This document shows positions 23,801 to 32,555 of a stretch of DNA of 64,000 nucleotides, piece by piece (position 1 is the first letter of the stretch; each line of letters begins with the position of its first letter). The DNA lies in assembly GCA_032433595.1 (NCBI GenBank), contig JASWJB010000005.1, positions 62,001-126,000 of the forward strand, written 5' to 3'. The notes below the pieces were generated by a model that saw only the letters and a list, made by a program, of their open reading frames with translations, was not told the origin of the DNA and made no database searches. This DNA is from Conoideocrella luteorostrata. Its lineage: Eukaryota > Ascomycota > Sordariomycetes > Hypocreales > Clavicipitaceae. The translations under genes were made by a program, and so were the position numbers.

Positions 23801-25387
23801 ATGTCGGCCGACGAAAAGACGCCGCGCGCCAGCAACGACAATGTCGGCGAAAAGACGCACAGCTCCGACGTCAAGGCTGGCCAGTCGGGATCTGTCGACG
23901 AAAAGAAGCACAACCCCGACGTCGAGGCTGGTCAACAGGGACTTACAAGGTCTCTTCAAGGGAAACACTTGCAATTCATTGCCATCGGTGCAACATTCGG
24001 CACGGGGTTGTTCATTGGCATCGGTAATGTCCTCTCCAACGCCGGGCCTGCCTCGCTGGTGCTTGGCTTCATCTTCATCGGTCTTGTTGTCTACTCCGTC
24101 ATGACGGCCCTCGGTGAGATGGCCGCCTACATGCCTGTCGCTGGTGCGTTCACCGTCTACGCGAGCCGCTTCGTCGACCCGACGCTGGGATTTGCCATGG
24201 GCTGGATATACTGGTTCTCGTGGTCCATCACGTACGGCCTGGAGCTTACGGCGGCGGGCCTCATTATTCAGCTCTGGAACGAGTCCATCAGCATCGGTGT
24301 TTGGATTGCGATCTTCTGGGTCATATTCACGGCCGTAAACTTCTTCCCTGTCAAGTACTTTGGTGAAATGGAGATGTGGTTCTCCATGATCAAGGTCGTT
24401 ACCGTGGTTGGCTTCATCATCTTCGCCATCTGCGTCAATGCCGGCGCTGGGTCCCAAGGCTACATCGGATTCAAGTACTGGACGTACCCCGGCGCGTTCA
24501 GGGAATATTTAGTTGAGGGGGGCATTGGCAAGTTTGTTGGTTTCTGGAGCGTCTTGGTCACGGCCGGTTTCAGCTACCAGGGATCCGAGCTGGTGGGCAT
24601 CGGCGCGGGCGAGACAGAGAACCCCAGGAAAGCGATCCCGAGCGCCATTAGGTGGACGTTCTGGGGCAACTTTGTCCTGTTCGTGTGCACCGTCTTCTTC
24701 GTGGGCATCAACATCCCTTACGACAACGCGGATCTACAGAGCACCGCCACCAACGCCTCGGCGTCGCCGCTCGTCATCGTCGCGAAGCTCGCCGGCGTCC
24801 AGGTCCTCCCGGACATCATCAACGCGGTGCTGCTGACGGCCGTGCTCTCAGCAGCTAGCTCCGACATCTACTCGAGCACCCGAATCCTGTATGCGCTCGC
24901 CGACGAGGGCCTCGCGCCCGCGCTGTTCAAGAAGACGAACCGCTTCGGCACACCCTACTGGTCCGTCTGCTTCTGCTCGCTGCTGGGCTTGCTGGCCTTC
25001 CTCAACCTGTCCCAGAGCGGCGGCACCGTCTTCAAGTGGCTCCTGAACATCACGGCCGTGGCGGGCTTCATCGTCTGGGCCCTCATCAACGTCTGCCACC
25101 TGCGCTTCATGAAGGTCCTCGCGGCGAGGGGCATCCCGCGCGCGTCTCTGCCCTACCTGGCACCCTTCCAGCCGTATCTGTCCTGGTTCGGACTCTTCTT
25201 CAACGTCTTGATTCTCTTCACGAGCGGCTTCACCGTCTTCATCAAGTGGAACACGAGCGACTTCTTTGCGTCGTACGTCAGCATTCTCCTCTTCGTGGTG
25301 CTGTACGTCGGGCACAAGCTTGTTTTCCGTACGAAGCTGGTCAAGATGGAAGACATTGACCTGAGCATGGGACGGACCGAGATTTAA
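23801..25387 (+). CDS. YAT-family amino-acid permease
   Basis: A single-exon 528-aa membrane transporter of the APC superfamily, fungal amino-acid transporter (YAT) branch. A polar 50-residue N-terminus with two similar DEKKHNPDVEAG-like segments precedes the diagnostic first helix, GATFGTGLFIGIGNVLSNAGP at about 64-84, which lines the substrate site in the family. About 12 membrane helices follow. ALGEMAAYMPVAGAF (about 106-120), FSYQGSELVGIGAGETENPRKAIP (about 255-278) and SAASSDIYSSTRILYALA (about 349-366) are all classic YAT motifs. The length is typical. Unlike many family members it has no introns, and its coding sequence is markedly GC-rich in third positions. It would import amino acids by proton symport at the plasma membrane; specificity cannot be told, although GABA, proline and quaternary amines are carried by related permeases. 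The chosen ATG precedes the whole N-terminal tail. Confidence 0.92.
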   Translation: MSADEKTPRASNDNVGEKTHSSDVKAGQSGSVDEKKHNPDVEAGQQGLTRSLQGKHLQFIAIGATFGTGLFIGIGNVLSNAGPASLVLGFIFIGLVVYSVMTALGEMAAYMPVAGAFTVYASRFVDPTLGFAMGWIYWFSWSITYGLELTAAGLIIQLWNESISIGVWIAIFWVIFTAVNFFPVKYFGEMEMWFSMIKVVTVVGFIIFAICVNAGAGSQGYIGFKYWTYPGAFREYLVEGGIGKFVGFWSVLVTAGFSYQGSELVGIGAGETENPRKAIPSAIRWTFWGNFVLFVCTVFFVGINIPYDNADLQSTATNASASPLVIVAKLAGVQVLPDIINAVLLTAVLSAASSDIYSSTRILYALADEGLAPALFKKTNRFGTPYWSVCFCSLLGLLAFLNLSQSGGTVFKWLLNITAVAGFIVWALINVCHLRFMKVLAARGIPRASLPYLAPFQPYLSWFGLFFNVLILFTSGFTVFIKWNTSDFFASYVSILLFVVLYVGHKLVFRTKLVKMEDIDLSMGRTEI

Positions 25388-27411
25388 ACCACGCCTGGTT
25401 TTTGTTCTTCTTCTTTTTTTTTTGTTTCTTGTATTTGTATTTGTATTGTATTAGAGTAGGCGTTGTTTGCATGCATGCATGGCGATGATTCATTTGCATG
25501 GGCTACGGAGGAGTTGTGGCCTGTCTGTGCCTTGGTACGGAGTCTATAGTAATGATACCCACTTGTGGCATAATTGAACGGGTGTCTTTGCGTGTGTGTT
25601 GAGTAAAACTGCGCAGACTGTGATTGTATATGATCCGGGCCTGAAGAAACGTGCAAAGTAACAAGGTATGGCATGCTGCTGCATGACTGAACATCAGCTG
25701 CATCAATAGCACCATGGTCTACTCCGTAAATTGACGTAGCATTGGGTAATGTGTCAAGTATTCTGATATTGGGTGTAGTATAGTGCAATCGCATGGCACA
25801 GCACGAAGTACTCCGTATATCTACGTACAATATGACAGCGCTTGAACCGGGGTGACTGGTCTCATTTAGCAAGCCAAGCCTGGTATGGCGTGCTTGTCTT
25901 GATCCCTTTGGGGCAACGCCAGCCGGGGACAAACGATCCTTACCCGTCTCACCGGCGCCATGAACCCAAGCCCCCAACCTGGATGACAAGTTGTGGTGTC
26001 GCGTGACTGCAACGACATTGGATGCAACGATATTGGATGCATATATACACCCATTTATACATGCGTGGATGCACATGGAGCGAAAACCCCCCGTTGATAT
26101 GGCTGTCAATCTGAGCAGCGGCTCTAACGAAGCAGTCGACCCTGCTGGGCAACAAGTCGCGTGCCCATGCTCCCATAAATTCCCTTCACATGCAAAAAAA
26201 AAAACCCAAAAAAAACCGCTCCCGTCCTGCCCAAGCCTGCAGGGTTCTTGTGCTAGTTGTGCTGTTTTGTTGGGAGCTGTTGGCAGCCGGTCAGTCTCAC
26301 TACCGGAGCGGCTAACCAGCTAACTAGCTAATAAGCCGGCGCCGGTTGCAGCAGGCAGTCGCATGGAGAATTGCCCGTCTTGGCAGCATTCCCATGTTTG
26401 ACGGCGGCACTCCGTGCGCTGGTCCGGAATGCACTTTGCCCTGCATGCATGATGCAACGTGGGCAAAGGCTCTCATCATCTATTGTACGCCGTACCGTAC
26501 CGTAACCATTTTGAATGCTCATCGCCGCCCTGCCCGGCTGAGCACAACCAGCAACTCTGCCCCCGCCAAACTGCAAATACCATACATGCAAGGCGGGGCC
26601 GTTTGGTGGCGACACATGCGTGGACGATGGCGATGAGATGAGTATGAGTGGCGGTTACTCCGTATTGTAACTAACTAACTACTCCGTACTCCGTGCAAGG
26701 TGGCTAGCCATCTCGTCCACATGGCCGCAGATGGACAATCGTTGACATTCTACTGGCGCACGCGTCGCCGACGACCCAGCCGGCCGTGTCTGCACAATCG
26801 ATTTGTTGGGCTCGTCACACCGACCAGCCGATGCTAGTACGCCAACGTGTGCGAAGAGCTGGCCCTGATTACCAGAAACCAATCAAGTGGAAGCATGGCA
26901 CACCGAGTCCAGAAAAGATACGGACTAGTCACGAACTACGGCGCAATGACGCCCCTCCATCGCCTTCACATGGGTTTTTGCTCTGCTCCTCCGTATAAAG
27001 TGTCGCGTGGCCCAAAAAGTTTACTCCCGCTCCTCTTCACATTTCACGCGGCGTTGTGACTTCTACGGGGTGCTCGTCGAATTGTAAATTTAATGAGTAA
27101 AAGCTACAGTGTCCTTGTTTGCCAATTGATCTGCGACCGTGTCTCTCACTCGCGTCAGTTGTAGACAAATCAATCCTCTTGGTCTTATCGTCGCCCCGCG
27201 GGGTCCACGAACGACGGAGCTTCGAGCAAAACTCCCCGCAAACGGCTGCCACGACATCCACAGGACGACGGGCCAAAGATCCGCTGTGTAGGGACAGCTT
27301 GGGAAGAGGAGGCCTGAAGAATCTGGTTCTGGTCTCATCTTCTATTTTCCGACGCCCCTCCCTTCCCCTCCGCCTTTTCATCGTTTTCTTCCGCCGACTC
27401 GGGCAGCTAAA
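25388..27411. other. Intergenic region upstream of the A-T-R-R gene
   Basis: No recognisable gene. Four exact copies of TACTCCGTA lie here (25720, 25809, 26656, 26680), the densest group in the window. Two adenine runs occur near 26193-26217. The last 80 bp before the ATG at 27412 is strongly pyrimidine-rich (27340-27400), the usual look of a fungal transcription start region. Confidence 0.55.
27340..27411 (+). promoter_or_regulatory. Pyrimidine-rich leader of the A-T-R-R gene
   Basis: A run of C and T with few purines (for example CCCCTCCCTTCCCCTCCGCC) ends about 20 bp before the start codon, whose context CTAAAATGTC matches the fungal preference for A at -3. Such CT-rich blocks mark transcription start sites of well-expressed fungal genes. 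Confidence 0.45.
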
Positions 27412-30400
27412 ATGTCCGTCATCGACACGACAAAAGACCTGGCTGCGCTCTTTGAGCAGCAGGCCCAGGCTACCCCTCAAGCCGTTGCTCTCGAAGACGA
27501 GAAGCGATCCCTCACATACGCCGAGCTCGACAGCGAAACATGGGCGTTGGCGGATCGGTTGCGCCAGTACGGCGTGGGCCGCGACTGTCTCGTCGGCGTG
27601 CTCATGAACCGAAGTGCTGATAATGTGGTGGCCTCTCTGGCGGCTCTCCGCGCCGGTGGTGCTTATCTGGTTCTCGAGCTGGCATATCCTGCTGCTCTTC
27701 TTCGCGATGTCATTGACGACGCAAAGCCTACCGTCATCCTGACCCAAAAGGCACACGCGAGCAGTCTGACCCATGTCAATTTCCCAGTCATTGTTGTCGA
27801 TGAGCCGGGCATGACAATCGGCGCCAATGAGCCCATAATAGCAGAGCCAAAGCCTCCGCTGCCGGCCGAAGACGATCTCGACAGGCTCGCATTTGTCTCG
27901 TACTCTTCCGGCACCACTGGCAAGCCCAAGGGCATTGCCAACCCTCACAGAGCGTCCGTCTGCTCATATAATTTGAGATTTGGCCTCAGCGACCTCCAGC
28001 CCGGCGATCGGGTCGCGTGCAATGTTTTCTTTACTTGGGAAATGCTTCGTCCGCTCCTGCGGGGAGCTACTACGGTTGCGGTGCCCGACAGCGCGAGCTA
28101 CGATCCCGAGCTTTTGGTGGAATTTCTTGCCGCTCGCAAAGTCACCGACACGTTGATGACGCCGACCTTGCTCTCCACGGTTCTGTCTCGCCACCCATCT
28201 TTGGCCAATGTCCTTCCTCACCTCAAATCTCTATGGCTCAATGGCGAAGTTGTCACAACTGATCTGTGCAGGAGAGCATTCGCTGCCCTCCCGGCTGTTC
28301 GGTTGCTCAACGTCTACAGCGCCAGCGAGACCCACGAGGTGGCCGCGGGCGACATCAAGACCTTCATCGACTATGAAGCCCGGGTGTGCCCCGTTGGCCC
28401 CCCCATGGACCCTAAATCCATCAATATCCTCGATGAAGCCGGCAACAGGGTCGATGTGGGCACAAGCGGCGAGCTGTACGTGGGTGGTGACATGCTGGCG
28501 CGAGGGTACCTTAATCTCCCCGAGACCACGGCCAAGGCCTTCCAGATGGACCCATTCTCTCCTGCCCTCGATGCGCGAATGTACCGAACCGGAGACATGG
28601 CCCGGATCTTGCCTTCTGGCCTGCTCGAGATCACAGGCAGAGTCGGTGGCATGATCAAGACTCGAGGGTATACGGTTCAGCCCGGAGCCGTTGAAGCCAC
28701 TATCGTGAAGCATCTTGCGGTTCGAGCGTGCGCTGTCGTCGCTCGCGGCGACGGCTTGGACAAGCAGCTGGTGGCCTATGTCGTCCCGGACAAGAACGAG
28801 GGCTCGCGCAGCAGGACAGGTCTGGTGATTGACGAGTCTGGCTATAGTCCCGTGGCTCGACGAGCTCTGTCGGACCATCTCGCCCACTACATGATTCCTA
28901 CACTCTGGGTTGAGCTTGATGCGTTGCCCACACACGATGTCTCCGGCAAGACCGACCTCAAGGCTCTGCCTCCCCCGCCGTCGCCAAAGACACCCAACAT
29001 CAATGCCAAAAAGGAGCAGGACACGAGGATTAAGATGGACACCATCATCAAGATGTGGGCGGCTTCTCTCAACATCCCGGCCAGCGCCATCTCCCAGAGC
29101 CACAGCTTTTTTGACTTGGGCGGCCACTCCTTGACCTTGGCAGACTTGGCTGGTCGCCTCACGAGAACCTTCGGCTTCCCGGTCCCCCTCGGCCCCCTCG
29201 CTGGTACGCCAACCTTGGAGGGCCACCTGCAAGCCGTGAGAGCCGCCAGAGACGGTCACACTGCCGCTGTGCAGGCTGACCTTCCTGCTGTTCTTGCAGC
29301 CGACGCTGCTCTTCCCGAAGACATCAAGGGCGGCGATAAGCCCATGTGCCGGCTCGAGGACGCCGAAACAATTCTTCTCACTGGTGCGACGGGTTATTTG
29401 GGCGCTTTCCTATTGAAATCTCTCCTCGAAGAAACGTCAGCCCAGATTCTCTGCCTTATCCGATTCACAGACCCCAACGTGGACTGCCGCCCAGCCGGAA
29501 TTGCTCGAATCCGGAAGAACTTGATTGATCAGGGAATCTGGAACGATGCCATGCTTGAGAGGATGGAAGTGATACCAGGAAACTTGGCTCGCAACCGCCT
29601 TGGTCTTTCTCCCGAAGCGTTCAAGGAGCTCGCCTCGCGTGTGGACGTTATTGTCCACGCTGCCGCCACCGTCAATTTGGTCTACCCGTATGCTGCGCTG
29701 CGAAATGCCAACGTTGGCGGTACTCGCGAAGTCTTGCGATTGGCATCCAGGGCTGGAGCCACGGTACACCACGTCTCCACCAACGGAGTCTTGCCCCCCT
29801 CCAAGACTGCCTGGACAGAAGAGGCCATGCTTGACATCAAGGATGTGCCGACAAAGCTTCCCGACGGCTACGGCCAAACCAAGTGGGTGGCTGAGACGCT
29901 GGTCTACGAGGCCGGCCGGCGAGGCATGCACGTCAAGGTGTATCGTCCAGGTACCATCAGTGGCCACAGCGTCACAGGCGCAACCAACACATATGACTTG
30001 TTGAATGCTCTGATCGTCGAATCCCTTCACCTCGGGTATGCCCCGCAGGTAGACGGCTGGCTGGCCGAAATGACGCCCGTCGACTTTGTCAGCCAGGCCA
30101 TCGTCACGCTGGCCAACCACCCGTGCACAAAGCAGAAACTATACCACCTGGGCGACCCCAACCCAGTTACTGCTGAGAACGTTTTCCAGAACCTCGAAGC
30201 TTTGGGATACCCGACAAAGAGACTTCCCTGGGATGAGTGGGTTGCCTTGTGGAAGGAGAAGCGCGGCTCAGGGCGTGGCGGCGATGATCCTTTTACCGTG
30301 GATATCCTCCGCGGCGGTATGCCTACCGTGGATACGCTGGAACTGGTGACCATCCTCAACGATGGTGCTACTCAGCCGGCCCTCGACATCTACAATGTCC

Positions 30401-31269
30401 CACGACCCAAGATAGACAGAAACTTGTGGGAGACATATGCACGACACTTCTTCGCCCGTGGTTGGCTGCCCCGGCCGCCTCTGCGCCTCAAGGTCAATGG
30501 TGTGTCGAACGGGCACGCCAAGAAGGGCCGTCTCGATGGCCGTGTGGCCGTCATTACTGGAGCGTCGTCTGGCATCGGAGCTGCGGTCGCCGCCAAGCTT
30601 GCTGGCGAGGGTGCACATATTGTTCTCGCTGCCCGTCGCACTGATGAGCTCGAAAAAGTAAAGGCTAAGCTGTCGTCCTCCTGCACCGGTAAGGTCTTGG
30701 TGCACAAGACAGATGTCACCAGCAAGGAGCAAGTTCAATCTCTCATGGACACGACCACGGAACAGCTCGGCCCTATAGACATCCTCGTCAGCTGCGCTGG
30801 CGTCATGTACTTCACCATGATGGCCAACTGCCAGACTGATGAGTGGGAGCGCACCGTCGACATCAACTGCAAGGGCCTGCTGCACTGTCTGTCGTCAACT
30901 GTGCCGGGCTTCTTGGAGCGCAAGCGCGGGCATATCGTGGCCATTTCGTCAGATGCTGGCCGCAAGGTGTTCCCTGGGCTGGGTGTCTACTCGGCAAGCA
31001 AGTTCTTTGTCGAGGCAACCTTGCAGAGCTTGAGGTTGGAAACTGTTGGCTCAGGCCTCCGCGTGACGGCCATTCAGCCAGGGAATGTGGATACTGGACT
31101 GCTGAACATTTCGACTGATCCGGAAGCCTTGAAAAAATATGGCGAGCCGACAGGTGCGAAGGTGCTGGATGCGGAGGACATTGCTGGCGCGATATTGTAC
31201 GCCGTGACACAGCCTGAGCATGTTGCTGTGAATGAGGTCTTGATAGAGCCGAGGGATGAGCCTATTTAA
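27412..31269 (+). CDS. A-T-R1-R2 carboxylate reductase, probable glycine betaine reductase (ATRR)
   Basis: A single-exon 1285-aa NRPS-like enzyme without a condensation domain. The adenylation domain (about 10-520) has YSSGTTGKPKG at 163-173, NVYSASETHE near 300, YRTGD at 391 and a catalytic-lysine region SGKTDLKAL near 513. The carrier domain has GGHS with the phosphopantetheine serine at 573. R1 is a thioester reductase with LTGATGYLG near 656 and YGQTK (Tyr820, Lys824). R2 is a second short-chain dehydrogenase with VITGASSGIG near 1048 and YSASK (Tyr1193, Lys1197). This domain order and length match the fungal enzyme ATRR, which reduces glycine betaine to betaine aldehyde (R1) and then choline (R2). 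The A4 motif, normally FDxS with Asp binding a substrate amine, reads VFFTWEML (205-212), with no Asp and several aromatic residues, as expected for a quaternary ammonium. Assignment to betaine is by family; a related acid is possible. Confidence 0.8.
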   Translation: MSVIDTTKDLAALFEQQAQATPQAVALEDEKRSLTYAELDSETWALADRLRQYGVGRDCLVGVLMNRSADNVVASLAALRAGGAYLVLELAYPAALLRDVIDDAKPTVILTQKAHASSLTHVNFPVIVVDEPGMTIGANEPIIAEPKPPLPAEDDLDRLAFVSYSSGTTGKPKGIANPHRASVCSYNLRFGLSDLQPGDRVACNVFFTWEMLRPLLRGATTVAVPDSASYDPELLVEFLAARKVTDTLMTPTLLSTVLSRHPSLANVLPHLKSLWLNGEVVTTDLCRRAFAALPAVRLLNVYSASETHEVAAGDIKTFIDYEARVCPVGPPMDPKSINILDEAGNRVDVGTSGELYVGGDMLARGYLNLPETTAKAFQMDPFSPALDARMYRTGDMARILPSGLLEITGRVGGMIKTRGYTVQPGAVEATIVKHLAVRACAVVARGDGLDKQLVAYVVPDKNEGSRSRTGLVIDESGYSPVARRALSDHLAHYMIPTLWVELDALPTHDVSGKTDLKALPPPPSPKTPNINAKKEQDTRIKMDTIIKMWAASLNIPASAISQSHSFFDLGGHSLTLADLAGRLTRTFGFPVPLGPLAGTPTLEGHLQAVRAARDGHTAAVQADLPAVLAADAALPEDIKGGDKPMCRLEDAETILLTGATGYLGAFLLKSLLEETSAQILCLIRFTDPNVDCRPAGIARIRKNLIDQGIWNDAMLERMEVIPGNLARNRLGLSPEAFKELASRVDVIVHAAATVNLVYPYAALRNANVGGTREVLRLASRAGATVHHVSTNGVLPPSKTAWTEEAMLDIKDVPTKLPDGYGQTKWVAETLVYEAGRRGMHVKVYRPGTISGHSVTGATNTYDLLNALIVESLHLGYAPQVDGWLAEMTPVDFVSQAIVTLANHPCTKQKLYHLGDPNPVTAENVFQNLEALGYPTKRLPWDEWVALWKEKRGSGRGGDDPFTVDILRGGMPTVDTLELVTILNDGATQPALDIYNVPRPKIDRNLWETYARHFFARGWLPRPPLRLKVNGVSNGHAKKGRLDGRVAVITGASSGIGAAVAAKLAGEGAHIVLAARRTDELEKVKAKLSSSCTGKVLVHKTDVTSKEQVQSLMDTTTEQLGPIDILVSCAGVMYFTMMANCQTDEWERTVDINCKGLLHCLSSTVPGFLERKRGHIVAISSDAGRKVFPGLGVYSASKFFVEATLQSLRLETVGSGLRVTAIQPGNVDTGLLNISTDPEALKKYGEPTGAKVLDAEDIAGAILYAVTQPEHVAVNEVLIEPRDEPI

Positions 31270-31616
31270 ATGTGTCATTGATAGCGTAATAGAGTATTGT
31301 CATCTTCAGGACTCCAAATTTTAAGCGGGTATGGTGAACTTGTATCATACAACACGGTCTGGTGTAAGTCGCCCACCTTTAGGCTGCCTGCCTTGATGCG
31401 ACCAAAGCTATGCAGAAGATATAGCTGTGTTGATAGACTTCGCTCATCTTATGATTTTGAACAGGCCGGACGTGTGTCCTTACCCGGTTTAGTTATACTT
31501 ACTGTTAGGGGTTGGAGGTTGTGCCGATTCTTACACGTCTCGTGTGATTGTAAGGTCTGTGCTAATGATGATTGGTTTTTGGCGCGCGGCGCCTCGGCGA
31601 AGCGAAGGATCGGAGA

Positions 31617-31865
31617 ACTGAAGGAGAAATTATACAAGAAAATACCGGGAAAAGAAAAGAAAAGAGGGAAAAAAGAAGAAGAAAAAGCAAAGTAAAGGAA
31701 AGAGCAAAAATAACAATAAAGGAAAAAAAAAGAAGGAGCGAAATGGGGAGTAAAAAAAGGGAGCAAAAACAAAGTAAACGAAGCAGCAAAACAAGAAGCA
31801 ATAAAGGGAGCGAAAGAAGAAGCGAAAAAGTAAAAGAAGAGAAGGCAACAAGGAAAAACGGTAAC
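31617..31865 (+). repeat. About 240-bp purine (AG) tract
   Basis: The plus strand is almost entirely A and G over about 240 bp, in irregular GAAAA/GGAAA/GAAGAA units with scattered C and T. It is not an exact repeat and encodes no plausible protein (Lys/Arg/Glu-rich one way, Phe/Leu/Ser-rich the other). Homopurine runs of this length can form triplex DNA and may mark a nucleosome-free or 3'-end region. Confidence 0.75.
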
Positions 31866-32500
31866 GGGGTAGCCTAGTTGGTTTGTTACCGGGACCGTCT
31901 TCAACTTCTGATAGAGATCTAAACACGAGGGACAACGACCGTGGTAGCGGGCGTGATCGCAGTCCATTGGTTGGTTGTCAAGTTCTATTCCCTACGATGA
32001 GTCTACGTGAAAGCTAGGGAACGCATGGTTTGCGCTTCCGGCTCTTCAGTAGTGTCATAGACTGCTTGGTATTTCGTATACGGATAATGGTTTTCGCGTG
32101 GCCTCTGTTCAGCCTTGGCTGTTAGATCAGAATCAATAATCGGGAAAGGCGCCGGTCGACTTGTCCGGTACACGACGCGTTCGTTCCCATTCTTGACTGC
32201 TTGCAGTGCCCATGGTATGACAACAACCCACCTACATGAGCGTTCAACATGATTTGGCAATTTCTGGAACAATGTTTGCATTTTTCACATGACAAAATCC
32301 GGTCGTCAATCCGCCGATGCTGCCCAAAGCGGTATCAGCTTCCTGCCGGTACGGCGGCTCGGAAAAAAGAGCTTGTAATCGACGGCTGCTGGTATTAGTC
32401 CTACATAGAATCCTTACAAAGAAGCCCAATGGCAAAGTCTCACTGTATCCAGGGCATGTACCAATAGGTGTGAGTGTGATTGTCTCGCAAAATATCGCTT

Positions 32501-32555
32501 CGCCAAACTCCGGTCCCCAAAATCCGGTCCCAAACGCCGGTCCAAAAACTCCGCC
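32501..32555. repeat. Imperfect 13-14 bp tandem repeats next to the RdRP stop codon
   Basis: Four units of the form CCAAA(C/A)(T/G)CCGGTCC follow one another and run directly into the RdRP stop codon at 32556-32558, so they form the start of that gene's 3' untranslated region. Confidence 0.6.

Larger units (their letters stand above)
31270..32555. other. Convergent 3' spacer
   Basis: It lies between the convergent ends of the A-T-R-R gene and the RdRP gene. No protein is recognised. It holds the purine tract and the 13-14 bp repeats listed separately. Confidence 0.5.

Noticed and set aside
27037..27948. 303-codon minus-strand frame over the start of the A-T-R-R gene
   Set aside because: It is a shadow of the GC-rich coding strand; the plus strand carries clear enzyme motifs.
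28231..29259. 342-codon minus-strand frame inside the A-T-R-R gene
   Set aside because: Same reason: antisense to well-supported coding sequence.
31449..31967. Phe/Leu/Ser-rich minus-strand frame suggesting a membrane protein
   Set aside because: It is a translation of the homopurine tract; hydrophobicity follows from the base composition.
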